Shown: positions 36,836 to 49,049, counted from the stretch's first letter. The stretch is DNA of 64,000 nt from Eumeta japonica (GCA_005406025.1 BGZK01000216.1:522149-586148); one strand, 5' to 3'. Program-made: numbers and translations. Notes: a model not told the origin generated them from the sequence alone.

Positions 36836-39399
36836 TACGTGCAGTGTTCAAAATCGACGCGATAAGAGAGACGATAAATCGTCAATTTGTTACTCGATTC
36901 TAATTTGGAAAATATTATTCCTATTGAGGTCCCTCTAAAGATCCGTCTTAGAGTTTGATGAGCGCGTATTTGGCTGTGCTGAAACTCTTATATATTTAAA
37001 TAATATTGATTTATATATTATATATGTAAACGTATACGAGAAAGAATATAATAGTGTGGTGTTTGTGTTTATCGTAACGCAAAGTGAAAGTGTAGCATTA
37101 CGTGCGAACCGACCGCGCGGGCGCGACGTCTCGCGGCGCGCGCGCCTGACACGACGCCGCGACTATCTCATTACTGCACTGTAATTGCTAATATAACGTC
37201 CGGCATTCGGAACCCGGACGTGGTTTTAAGAAAGTCGCGTCGACTTTGAAATCCCATTTCGTACCATCGTGATGGGACGATCGACATCCGACGTTAAATA
37301 TTCGATTGCGAGAGCCGACTGTCGTTGTTTTCTCAGCGGACACGTCCGACTCTCTATGGTCTCCTGCAGGATGATCTTCTGGCGGTAGTTGTCGATGAAA
37401 TCATTTAAGAATCCGTATTTTTAATTATTATTCAATCGAGTTGATACCTACGTTCCGTCTAGATATCTAATCGATGTGGCAAGTATTTTTTTCGGACTTG
37501 TAGCTACATACATGCGCGATATACTGTATTTTATACTTGCACCGTTCCCTACGAAAAATTGCAAGAAAATCGAAATGTCTATCTGACTGTCAGAATTTCT
37601 CATGGACCGTTTAATATCTGAGGATGAGATGGTTCCGATTTATAAATGAATCAGGGAAAAATACTGAAATTCGTAAACCGGAGGATTCGAAATTGCGTCA
37701 CTTGAGTCTCACACTGGCGCTCTTAGCTACTAAACTATAGCGGTATTGCGTTTTTCGTCAGTTAAATTTAAAAATTTTCGCCGTCGTTTTTGACGAATCT
37801 GCTTTTTCAAAATTTGAAAAGCTGAAAAATACGGCAACAGCCATGAAAAACTTTCAATCGTCACCCGAAATGGAAGTAGGATTTTTCCTGTCACCTATGT
37901 AATATGCAATATTGTATGAATAAACCAAAAAAAGTCCCAAAACTAAGCTAACACCTATCATTTGAAAGTTATTCAACGAAGAAGTCATCAAAACAGTTTT
38001 TTTTTGCTATTTTGAAAATTCTAAACGGCCGCGATTTCTAAACTGACCAGCCGATTTTGTTCATTTTCGTACTTGTCCATAATGATGACCTTTTGAAGAA
38101 TAAGTGTGCCGAGTTTCGTTACGATCCCTTGAGAATGTCGAGCGCTATCGTGATAATGAACCGCGTTATACGCCATACGTAGACGTATACATATAAATGT
38201 TTTGAGAATATAGTATTTTCTGAATCTACTTTCGCCCATTGGGAACATGATATGGTAAAATTCTTGAAAAGTTCCTCTGAAAACTTCGAATCAACGAGCA
38301 TCTATAGGCTATACATAGGATCTCGAATCCGTTGATGCTGCAAAGTCTCCAGAGATTCCCATTATTAGAAACGTTTTGTAAATTAACTGCGATTCTACGT
38401 CAGATATCACCGCGCTGTCGAGGTGGCCCGTCCCGTGAATCTTTGTATACGAGGACCTCGAGCCGTGTAGTCCATGGCCCACTGCTGGTCGGGGTCAAAT
38501 GATGACCGCCATCGCCAACGCGGTGACGACCTCCGGAGCCTGAGACTTAACGTGGTATCCGAGGCGCGGATGGAACGATTTTAATTAGATTTAACATAGA
38601 AAATAATTAAAAAATGTAGTAATATCCGACTGCGTAAAAGTGACCTGAAAAGGTGGAATATGGTGTGATAAAACAATTAAATCAAATATCATGAATATAT
38701 GAAGTGGGGGGCATACACGACGCGGGAGTAGCCAAATTAAGGAAACACTACGTCTGATACCTCCGACTGCACAAACATTTATCATAGTTGATTGTATGAT
38801 TTTCCACATCATCTTGTTTTCATCTTTTCGGTTCATTTTTAGTTAGTCGGGCTTTTAAAATTTGCTGTTTTTTTTTTTAGTTATGTTTTAGCTATGTCCT
38901 ACGCTCGCTTGTCTCTCATATCTCGACATTAAGCGGTGTCAGCGACAAGTCTCGTTATGATAATCGTGATAAATTTCTTTTATCGACATATTGTTATCAA
39001 TTAATTATGAATATTGCACCTATTTTTATTATTTCTTTATTTTTAATCAAGTTATTTTTCACTCATCGTATTTAGTAACACTAGGCGACGTAGGTAACTG
39101 GTTAAAGTTACCTTTCAAAGTTGTAAAATGCGGGTTAGCCGTTCGATTTTAAGAATTGTATTGTATTATACTATAATAATTATTTTTCATATTAATAAGA
39201 CCTATTATAATATTATATAAGATTTTTATTATAGTTTTTACAATTTAAAGGAGAATGGTTTCTAACCAACTTGAAATAGATATAGATCTTAAATGATCAC
39301 TAAAAATTTAAAAATGAATAGAGAAATCTTAAGGTGATTTAAAAACGTATTGAATGATACCCCATTCGTTATAGTTCGTTAATTTTTTTTTTCCTTTTA
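36836..39399 (+). other. intron 2, includes a short CpG-rich patch
   Basis: Contains a very CpG-dense patch at about 37090-37160 (CCGCGCGGGCGCGACGTCTC). Otherwise mixed sequence without recognised exon or repeat terminus. Confidence 0.35.
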
Positions 39400-39690
39400 C
39401 AATAATGAAGCCTGGTTACGAACTTTGATTACTGTCGTGCCCTTACTGACACCCGGAATATTAAGAGAGTCATTAGAATTGGCCCACGCGCTTGATCTCT
39501 AGAGTGCCGCAAAGGAACCAACATACGTACGTAGGCTGATAAACATGTCACCCTTATTTGCGCCGCGTAGTCGGTAAAAACTCATGGGTCAATTTGCCCA
39601 CGGTCAGGATTCGCACCCGGTGCTGTTTGCTTCGAAGGCAACGGCTCTGGAGCACTTAGCCATCCCCGCTCACTGCGCCCTTTGAATTTT
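39400..39690 (-). repeat. tRNA-derived SINE, minus strand
   Basis: On the minus strand an A-box-like TGGCTAAGTGCTCC (39650-39663) is followed 30 nt on by a good B box, GGGTGCGAATCCTGACC (39600-39617). Between them is GTTGCCTTCGAAGC, an anticodon-arm-like fold. The non-tRNA body extends left to about 39400, where an A/T-rich end is seen. No functional tRNA structure. Left boundary approximate. Confidence 0.55.
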
Positions 39691-39884
39691 CACTGAAATT
39701 AAATAATTGCAAGAAAACCAAATAAGGGACTTTTAATCATCTCCAAGTATTCATTTCGTGGGATGCTAATTGAAATCGAAATGCTTCACAGCTCGAGCGC
39801 CGAGAGGATATCAATAGCCTCATTCATATCGACCTCATCGATAGACGCATCGGTATCGCTACGTCCATTGATGACGGCGAAACG

Positions 39885-40090
39885 ATCGATCCGGTGCGGG
39901 CGGGCGATAAATCGATTATTAAACAATCGTACGATCGGCGGCGGCGAGCCTCCTTTTTTCCGGGTTCGACGACCCCTTCCCGAAAACGGCGCGACGCGCG
40001 GTCGTTACCCGCCGCGTCCTTGGCGCCGACCGGCCGCCGGCGGCCGGGCCCCCGAGAACATCACCGCGCCCGCGCACCGTAATCTCCGTG
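39885..40090. promoter_or_regulatory. GC-rich island in intron 2
   Basis: Extremely GC-rich stretch (GGCGCCGACCGGCCGCCGGC near 40020) preceded by clustered ATCGAT/CGATCG motifs (39780-39950). Open frames on both strands are compositional. Could be regulatory; no direct evidence. Confidence 0.3.
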
Positions 40091-40240
40091 GGGGTAAACA
40101 CGGGTGCTCTTCGAGGGTTTTTTTTTTAATTTAAGATTTTCTCTAAGAAGCCGTCGGCCACTGAAACGGGAATACCGCACGTCAGAACTCACTTACGTCT
40201 TATTAATTTCCATACAATATCGCAACAGGAATAATAAATA

Positions 40241-40286
40241 AAACCTAGAAAGTATTTTAAATGTCATTAAAATACTTTCTAGGTTT
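40241..40286. repeat. perfect 20-bp inverted repeat with 6-nt loop
   Basis: AAACCTAGAAAGTATTTTAA (40241-40260), loop ATGTCA, then its exact reverse complement (40267-40286). It would fold into an uninterrupted 20-bp hairpin or a cruciform. Confidence 0.92.
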
Positions 40287-42239
40287 GTCATTACAATGAA
40301 TCATGTTAGGCAATGCTGTTCTGTTCGAAAGCAAAATCGGGCTGACGATATGAATGTTTGAATGCGCCAGTGGTCAAAGAATAAGTAAAAAAAAAGAATT
40401 ACTACAACAAACGTAAAGACAAAAGATAGGCTTACGGGCGACACAAACGCACTTGCAAGGTATCTGTTAAACAGCGATCATCGTATGGCTGACGCGCGGA
40501 CAAATATTGAAATGAGATCAGAGAGATTACAAACTGACCGCGCATTTGAAAACGGATTATTCAAATCAATAACCTCTCATAAATAAGTTTGTTCTATTCC
40601 GCTATAGACAATCTGATTATTGTTACGACTGCAGATCTTATTAGAGAAATAATAATATTATCATAAAGCAATTACTTTAAATTACATTAAATAATTAAAT
40701 ACACATCAAGGGCACAGATCCTTTATACACGCAAAAATATAATATTTTCTTTCTTCAACAAACTTATTTCGTGTAATCAAACTCGAGTTCCGACTATTGC
40801 CGTGGTGTTCATTATATATGTAATCTACCCCCATAAATGTTTATATTTTTCGTCAAGTGACTTGAGCCGAAGTGCCAACTAAATCAGGGCGTAGGTAGCT
40901 CAACCCTTAAATATCCGATAACCCAGTAGAATCACGGAGATCTGAACGGAATTGCATAATGTAAACCCTTGGACTCTGTGTACAGTGAAAGTCTAATAGT
41001 CTAGGATCTAGAATTAAAAAAACCCTTCTGTCATTTATTGATTTAATGGAAATAATGTTTCATAGGCGTATTTAGATATAAAGAATTCAAGAACATAAAA
41101 ATTGTCAGCAAAACAGCCTGCTGCCATTAACTTTAATTAATTGTATTTGTTTTATTATATTTCTTTAAATTATATCCATTCGCGTGTGTAGTGGATTTAT
41201 GGAATGCCACATAATTATAATGTACTATGAACTTATTATTAATCGATTACATAAAAATTATAAAATTTATTTTGGTTTCAATGTAAATTTTTCAAATAGT
41301 AATTTTGATAACCATACACATGATCTGATTTACCACTGAATTTTATATTTCGTATTATAAATAATATGCAATATTATTAGGAGAATTTTTGTCTGAAGCA
41401 AGAAAAAATATTGTCGGCTAAATTTTTTTGGTAAAGTAAGATTTTTAAATTCCTTATATCGAAATGCGCCCTTATAGTGTCAGAGTTCATTAATTCTATC
41501 AATTAACAGATTTCATATATACATATATATGTTTCCTTTTCTGTTAATAATAAATAATAATTAAAGTTAAAACGGGAATCAATAATTGTTATTTATTTAA
41601 TATAAGTGGACTAGATACCATAATAAGAAACAAAAATTAATTAAAATGTCTTTAATGGTAATAAAATTGTGAGGCAACAAATATTCTTTGTTGCCTATCT
41701 TCCACTACTCAAGTTTGATGTTGATATATTTGTAGTTATATTCTCAATCGGTTTTGTAGAATTTTTTTTTGGCAATTTAACATCAAAATTCGTTGCTTTA
41801 CGAAATGTGTTCTGAATTGGATCACCTAACTTTATATATGTACCAAGTAGCAACTTTTTAAAATAGACTGACAGACATATGAATTGACACATACGACCTA
41901 GGTCCTACAAGGGCTACGTTTTTTCATAGTATAGTACGGAAGCTTATAAAGGTTTAATATGTTCACGATCCGTGCACAAACAATTGAGTTTGTACGAAAT
42001 TCCCATAAACTGATAACTTTCTCCTTCTTTTTTATGAAGTCGGTTATGAGAAAAATTGCGACGTGCAATACGCGACTATAGGTTCATGAACCGATCTAGA
42101 TGACGATTTGTCAAACAGATAACGGAAATGATAGTAGTGTAATATATCTTCATTGGATCGCGACAGTTTGATAAAGATTTACCGAACACGTCTCGCTCTC
42201 CTCGATCAACCTGTTTATGATAGTAGAACAGTAGAAGTA
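40287..42239 (+). other. intron 2, AT-rich, nothing recognised
   Basis: No exon, RNA gene or transposon terminus was supported. Confidence 0.4.
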
Positions 42240-42373
42240 CAGTACAACGCACCAAAGTCTGCCGCTCTAAATTGTCTGAATGATGCAGGGCGCAAGTTCA
42301 GCTCTCACCGACCCATCCTTCTCCCCGCTTTCCCGACTAATTTCACAGCGGCAGAGTTACGTGCGTTGTAGCG
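42240..42373 (+). mobile_element. TA-flanked MITE, copy 3 (internally shortened)
   Basis: Left end CAGTACAACGCACCAAAGTC and right end AGCGGCAGAGTTACGTGCGT belong to the same family as 33440. The core is about 30 bp shorter: the CCATTTTACGCCATTGC block is lost. The right terminal bases have diverged, so that boundary is approximate. Confidence 0.78.
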
Positions 42374-43500
42374 TGTGCGGGCGATGATGAAGTATATGCG
42401 TCGATGAACGGTGCGGTATCAAAGAAAACTATATCGCCGCGTTGATAAATCCGAAATCCGAAAGCTGCTCATCTACCATGAATGATACCAGAGCGTTAGA
42501 CTCTTTCTTCTGTTCTTCGAGTTGACGTAATCACACTTATTTTGCAGAAGGTTTGATTGTAAGAAGTAAAACTTTATGATATTGCCAAAATGTAGCTTGA
42601 GGGAATTGACTTTAATAAAAAGTCAACTAAATTTTATATAAATATGAAGCACGGAAGTAAGGCTATATAATACGTAAAAGCAAAATGCTATTATGTATGA
42701 ATACGTATCCATTCGATGTATCGAAGTTGTTAACTTTACCGACGCGTCGGCCGGTTTATTATTGCGATGGGTAAAATACGTCATAACTATTCGTGTCAAA
42801 TTGGCGACCACTATTACAATTTTTATTTAGCTTTTGCTTATAGCTTAATTAGGGTACTTCACGCGTTTTCCTGTACAATTAAAACGATGAGTTAAACAAA
42901 CGCAATATTAGTGATGCGAAATTAAAAAAAATCGTAGCGTTAAAAAATATCAATATGTTAAAGCACTTACTAGATTCATTGGTAATATCGAACTATTGAA
43001 AGAAAATTTTAAACGCTAAATATATATACTAACGTACGGCGTTTAGCTCGGGAATATTTCTTGGATTATTGGTATGCACTAATAATAATAATAAAAGTGA
43101 AATTGCATTACCGGCAATCGAATCCTGTCTATAGGCCACAAGTCGAGCGCCGTTCTTACAGGCTGTGGATTAGGTTGGATGTAGTGTCGTATGTACGTGT
43201 ACAGTGTCAGGATAAATTTCGTTGGTATACACACGCGCCGCATTTTTGCTAAACATTATTAATGTACAAGTATATATTTTTGTTCTTATCTCTAACTTCG
43301 CTGATTTCTACACGTGAGCGACTACCACGCTCAGCGGGACAGGAGATTTGTTCGCCATGTGTGAATTTAGCAATCGTTTTCTCGTCGCTTAATCGTGTCT
43401 GTGAAGCAAAATTGAAATTATGAACTGTTGAGTAAAACGAAATGCCTAGTGTGTTATAGATATTTATGTAAGACCAACGAATATTTATCTAAATCTATGG
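42374..43500 (+). other. intron 2, nothing recognised
   Basis: Mixed sequence without a supported exon or repeat end. Confidence 0.35.
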
Positions 43501-43660
43501 TATAATGCACGAAACTCTGCCGCTGTGAAGTTAGTCACGAAATCGTCGCAATGGCGTAAAATTGGCACGCGGGTGAGAAGAAGGAGGGTCGGGCAGCGTT
43601 AAATCTGCGCATTACATTATTCGCAGGCAATTCAGAGCGGCAGTTTCGTGCCTTGTACTG
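43501..43660 (-). mobile_element. TA-flanked MITE, copy 4 (inverted)
   Basis: Same family as 33440 but in opposite orientation: the core reads GTCGCAATGGCGTAAAATTG and later GGAGGGTCGGGCAGCG, the reverse complement of copy 1's core. The right end CGTGCCTTGTACTG abuts TA (43661-43662); the left end is TAATGCACGAAACTCTGCCG, also next to TA. Confidence 0.83.
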
Positions 43661-44189
43661 TACTTTGGATTTCCTGCGTGTGTTTCTTTTGCCATTAACG
43701 ATTAACGGTTAACTTCACACTCACATTGCTGTGTGCAATAGGCATTCAAAAAAATTTCAAGATATTTATCGATATACGTTCTCGCTGTGCCAACGGCCGT
43801 GATAGAGGCTCGTCCTGATTTAAAACTAAGTACGTCATTTGCAAACAATACACGCGACGAGTCCAACGTGCAACCGATCGATCGAGGCCCGATAGTAAAA
43901 CTATCGAGCTGTGCCGAATGTCGTTACGTTAAGTGAACTATTGCCGTATATTTGGTATTTCGGAAATGGCTAACTCTTAACTCATTTTTATGGCACAGCA
44001 TTTGTAACGATAGAGTATCGCTTTTCCGATATCTAAAAACGGAAAAAAAACGAATCGTTACGTTCATTGGTTCCCAACCACAAATGAGCATTATATGACA
44101 TGAAATACAAGTATATTTACGTGTTATATCTATATATGTAATAATTTTATACATAATCGATTTGTCCGGTGGGAAGTTATCATTTCTCT

Positions 44190-44360
44190 ACGGCGAACGA
44201 CGAAGACGCCGAGCAAAGCTCTGTTACCCGGTTACTTATTTCACTATCTAGATCGATCGACTGCTACGTCTGGCTGCAAGTTCGGGCTCGTGCGCCGGGG
44301 ACGCGTGCGCCGCTCCGAGGGGGCGCAGTGCGTTGACACCAACCCCGCGGCGGCGCCCTA
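44190..44360. promoter_or_regulatory. GC-rich island with a repeat-derived hairpin
   Basis: CpG-rich block (GTGCGCCGGGGACGCGTGCG near 44290). At 44209-44231 is CCGAGCAAAGCTCTGTTACC, related in reverse complement to GACCGAGCTTTGCTCG at 47195-47210, a short hairpin shared between lepidopteran repeats. Regulatory role not shown. Confidence 0.3.
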
Positions 44361-44814
44361 ACCCCATACATCGTGACGCGATAGGTTCACTTTCATATTT
44401 CTTTTTGTGTAACCGACCGTGTTCTCACTTATTCGAAAACACAACAATTTAACGTACAATCTCAGTCCAACAGCATTATTGGGTGGAAAAATTCGACATA
44501 ATTAATTATTTTTTATTTATTTTTCATCAATCTTATCACAATAGGTTATTCCGAAGATTTCCGTCTCACGAGAGATAATACTTAAAAAAAAAACGATAAG
44601 GTCAAGATTAATATTGGAAGATTTAATTAGAGGCGCTCTGTCAGATACCGAAAAACCGGCGAAGAATGCAACGGACTTTCGCATCAACGGTTCCGTATCA
44701 TCGTACAATATATTTCCGTTATGCATTTATCAAAACATGTATATTCTCTCGTTCAATTCGAGATCTTTAGCATAAGTCCAACTCAGAATTGACAGTTTTT
44801 TTTTTATCTTCTAA

Positions 44815-45474
44815 AACAATTGTTGCATGACAAATGGCCTGTCATTCCGAAGAAAGTGGACACCATCTTTTTTCTGACGCTTCAGTAGGCGACTCCTCGA
44901 AAGGAAACACCCACCGAACAGACTGTCTTTTTGATTTTAGTATTCTAACAGTAAACCGAGCTTCCATTAACTGTAACCATGTCGTATACAGCATTTGAGT
45001 CACCACCGGCAAATCGTTGAATCATTTTGCGGCACCAATTAACACGACGGAGTTTTTGTGTTTCGGTCAAATTATGAGGTTATCCACCGAGTGCAATGTT
45101 TCCAGATAGCTAAATGTTCATGAAGGATTTTGTGTACTCGACTCATATCGATGCCCAGGCTTGTCTGAATCTATTGGTAAGCCACTCTCTTGTCAGTCTG
45201 TGTCATGAGCCGTAGGGGCATTGACGTTGTTTCCGCCGTAGAAGGACGTCCCCACGCAGATCGTCAGTCGGATTAGTACCACCACGTCTGAACTCGTTAA
45301 ACCAGTCACAAACAGCGGCAAGGGATGGGGAGCTTCATCATGAAAGGCCAACCGAAGTCTGTCAGAACTTCCTTGTCGGCTTAAATTGCAACTAAAATCA
45401 TAGAAAATCACTGCACGGACATTTTCTCGCGTTAAATTCATGGTGGCGTTAGACAATTTTCTTTTTGTTGTCAA
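44815..45474 (-). pseudogene. dead mariner transposase
   Basis: On the minus strand from 45474 down, blocks of a mariner transposase occur in the correct order but in shifting frames. LTRENVRAVIFYDFSCNLSR and RLAFHDEAP are the N-terminal helix-turn-helix region. MSRVHKILHEHLAIWKHCTR comes next, then RKMIQRFAGGDSNAVYDMVT, and finally RKKMVSTFFGMTGHLS. The expected GDESW motif carrying the first catalytic Asp (just after YDMVT) reads VNGSS, so the catalytic residue is lost. The C-terminal third is absent. No terminal inverted repeats were identified. Confidence 0.85.
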
Positions 45475-45553
45475 TTTGTAAAAACAAATGAGAAATTAAT
45501 GCAATGTACATAACAATATTGGGAAAGAGTTCTATTTTTGAGATTAATATTGT

Positions 45554-46028
45554 TTTTGACGTGACAACGTCTTAAATTAGGTTGCGGCTGGGAGTCACTT
45601 ATGAAAAATGTAACGCTCGGTAACGTAACGATGAGTCACCGAACGAGAGAGAGGCCCGCCGAATGCCTTGCGTCTCTCTCCCACTCAACTATGATCGGTC
45701 TGCCGCGCGCGCAGCACTAGAGAATTAGTGCATAGCTTGCAAATGTATTGCAAGTTATTGTATGTATATTTGTATATAAATACGTATGTATGTGTAAAGG
45801 TAAAAATAAAATTTTGTTAATATGAAATTCAGTGCGAGATTCTTTGTATAAATTAATGTTTTAAATATAATTCTTTGTATAAATAAATGTTTTAAATTGT
45901 TACTATTATTTCATCCTTCTTCCTACTATACGAATGAATATTCACATTAAAATGATTTTACCATTCAAAGTCGTTGTCACGTAAAACTTTCGCCCGTATA
46001 CCGACTTTACAGGCAACCAAATTTTTTT
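45554..46028 (+). mobile_element. 475-bp repeat, copy A (recently duplicated, nearly identical to copy B)
   Basis: Identical to 60613-61088 except for about two changes (one missing G after TGAAAAA; one T/C near 45964). Starts TTTTGACGTGACAACG (45554-45569); CGTTGTCACGTAAAA at 45972-45986 is its inverted counterpart, 42 nt inside the right boundary of shared sequence. Contains TATATAAATA (near 45773), AATAAA (near 45806), a GC-rich core (TCTGCCGCGCGCGCAGCAC) and a 31-bp tandem duplication (45838-45900). No protein frame. It may be a non-autonomous TIR transposon or a solo LTR-like sequence; both ends abut T runs. Confidence 0.8.
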
Positions 46029-46314
46029 TTATTATTTTACAGCTTCAAAGTGGCCGGTTATAAAAGTTTTAAGTGTCACTTATGTGTTAAAAGTACATCT
46101 TATAATTTTCATCCTATTTTTTACAAAGCTTATGAAAGATTTTGCAAAATACTAAAGCACGTATATCTTTATTTCTTACCAAGCACCTAAATACGAATTT
46201 TTATATCCCTAAAATGGGAAGTTTGAGTTGTACATACAATTTTTTATCCCTTATTTAAACACCTAGTGTCCTATGACGGGTTGAGTGTCCTTCACCGGAA
46301 CACAATGTGCCTCC

Positions 46315-46411
46315 TTTTCCAATTTTATTAAGATACATTCAGCCGTTTAGTCGTGAAGAGGAAATAAACGCATTTATAATATCAGATGGTATTATGCTAA
46401 TATTATAAATG
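46315..46411 (-). repeat. Helitron-family fragment
   Basis: TTCAGCCGTTTAGTCGTGAA is the reverse complement of the conserved '...GGCTGAACGGATTTT' leader seen in the Helitron at 16540. It is followed by ATTTATAATAT and then, in direct orientation, GCTAATATTATAAATGAG, a copy of the family's left-end motif. Two fragments appear joined head to head. Confidence 0.55.
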
Positions 46412-48439
46412 AGCAATTTAATGTGTATGTGTGTGTGTTGCGTGTGTGTATGTCTTTTATATATATGTATAACATCTCCATTTGTATTTGTTAGCTGTAT
46501 TCATTTATGGTCGAGTTCAGTGTGGTGTATAAATATCATCAGTCATTTGTACGTACTTTGTTTTTATATCCACCATTTAAATACAATATCAGTGCACACC
46601 TGAACAAAGAATGATTTTGATCAGCTCCGTTTTCGATCAGGGTATATTTCTCTCTCGTCACTCGGGCCCGTTTGACCTTGTTCCTGCAAACGAACGGGTC
46701 GATATCTTTAACTCTGCCCAAACCGAATGGACGATGTTTACGTGCCGAATTTTGTAATGCTTATTTCGTAGGTTTCTCGAATTTCAGATGGTTCGCTTAG
46801 ATAATAATAAAATGTTTATGACGCTTCAACGGCTCCGTTGTTTAAGAAGCAATTATTGGTATTCGATTGTAGATCGTTAAAATAAAATCGTTTAGTATAA
46901 TTGCCAAATGAATTTCGATTTTAAGTCATGTCCTACTTTCATTACTGTCAAAGGTTGCGACATTAGAACAAGATTTATTTTTTTTAATCATGAAACCTGT
47001 ACATTATTTGTTGCGAGTTAAGTCAAAACATTTTTTTTTTCAATTTGTATTTAATTATAAACATGTTTTATCAGTATATAGAAGCCTTTTCAGAAAGAAC
47101 AAGGATGTATCATTGGCGAAAGGTTCGTGACTAATTTGAAAAGCACTTAGTTTGGGGTCAGAAAGGCGACATTGTTAGTTTATAATATCTGGGCGACCGA
47201 GCTTTGCTCGCCATCTTTCTGTGCTTTCCGTGGGAATATGATTACGTCCCATTGGAAAAGTTGCTTATGAATATATTATAAATATTCAAATACATAATAA
47301 CGATACGTATTGTGCCGTTTGTAGCCTGTCTCATGTAGTGACTTTTTTTTTTTGTTAAGAAACATAGACATTGCAACAATTTAATTACCTTAACATTCCA
47401 CGAATGGGGCTAATAGAGCAGCGCTTATATTTTTTAATTTGATCTTTCCAGGGAAGATACCCATATCGATAAACTTGTAAAGCAAACCCTTATAAAGAGA
47501 AAAATTTTAATTGAAATCGTTGGGGCCGTTTACGACATTGTGACGTATTCATACATATAGCTGACTTAAAGTATTAACATAGATCTACATATAATTTCAG
47601 TTTCACAATTTCCCTGTGTCCCTGTTGCTGTAAATGATTGCACAACCCTGATATTCAAATCTGAAATATGTTGCTAGTGGTATGTAGAGAGAGGCAAATT
47701 GATGTATCTGTAGAGCTGATATAATGAAGGGCGATGAATACGATACACCTAGAAAGGTACGACGGAACATTCATATCTGTTACATTTAAGTAGTCAAAAA
47801 TAATTTTAAACTAGTAATGGAACATCAAAACTACAACAGAAACCTATGCTCTAATTGTTTATTACCGTTTACGGTTTATGATTACGTAGCAAAGCCGCAT
47901 GTATACAAATAGGCTTATCGTCGTTGAATAGACTAAAGAGCTCAGTGACACAAGTGTGTAGGTGGCCTAAGACTTGTTCGGAGTCCAAGAATACGAGGGT
48001 CAAGCGCTACCTGAACGAAACTTAGTTGCGGTTTAGATATTATGTGTTGTTGTTTGCGATAGAGCCATGCTGTGCCCAACTCGGCTGTAGCACGCAAATG
48101 GGCCGGGTCCATCGGTGAGATACCCTAACTTTAACAGAACACAGACGTGAAGTGACAGTTTTCGCTGTTGTTCTCGTCCAGTGAGTGAGAGTGCCAGTGG
48201 CCCAGTCCTTACTTCTCCCTTCCATCAGCTATCGTATTCCTAGCCACGAGGCCGACAATGCACTGGTGATTCCTCTGAGGTTGTTAGTATACATGGGTGG
48301 CGGTGACCGCATACTCTTCGATGGCTCGCATGCTCGTTTGCGCCTAAAAAATGCTATGAAAAAAAAAGTGTGTCAGCTCCGACGCACGAATGGAGTTTAC
48401 TGCTTTAAGATGATATCGTACATATAGATTAGTATAATG
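46412..48439 (+). other. intron 2, nothing recognised
   Basis: Includes a short (GT)n-rich stretch near 46420-46450 and a repeat-derived hairpin GACCGAGCTTTGCTCG at 47195. No exon was recognised. Confidence 0.35.
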
Positions 48440-48760
48440 GTAAATGAAAGCATCTATTATATTATTCAAAGCATAATACATAATACACAATAGTTCTCCC
48501 TAGTGTTCTGTCAGAAATTAAATCTAAGTACAGTTCATTTTTCAGAAATTGTACTAAACGGAAACCATCTTCTTTATTAAAATTAATATTAAAATCTCCA
48601 CCAAGTATAAGTGGAAGTTCATGGTAACGTTTCTTCAATAGTTTTGAACCCTCTTCTGTATACACTAACAATGATTCGTGGAGAAAATCTATTATATTAG
48701 TCACATTCTGATTGATTGAAATGTAAACAGTAGCCATGACGATTTGTTTATTTCAGTAAC
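48440..48760 (-). pseudogene. fragment of a transposon-type endonuclease (EEP fold)
   Basis: The minus-strand frame contains PLILGGDFNINFNKEDGFRL followed by LVQFLKNELYLDLISDRTLG. The GGDFN motif plus the 'xxFLxxxLxLxLxxD' context is characteristic of the exonuclease-endonuclease-phosphatase domains carried by non-LTR retrotransposons and some Helitrons. Only the middle of the domain remains: the downstream T...D and SDH motifs are not found in frame and the frame runs into stops. Parent element class is uncertain. Confidence 0.6.
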
Positions 48761-49049
48761 CATGACGATGGCGTAACGTCATTTATCTGACACTTGATTT
48801 TACTCCCATAAAATTTCATACCCCGGGCCTAAATATGAAATCGATTCTTAAGGAGTAAACTCTAATAAACTCCAAAAATATCATTTTCGAGGACTGGTTT
48901 TCTAAGTTGAAATTATTGACCAGCGCTTATACGAATACCGACCGTTGATATATGAACGGTACCATGGTCGTAACTGAGGAAAATCACTAAATTACGTATG
49001 AATGTGTCTCAACATACTAGTATTAAACGTTATTAACGAATCAGTACGT

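Noticed and set aside
39763..40134. 123-codon open frame on the plus strand
   Set aside because: It spans a GC-rich island where stops are rare on all frames. The peptide is Arg/Pro/Ala low-complexity and overlapping frames exist on both strands.
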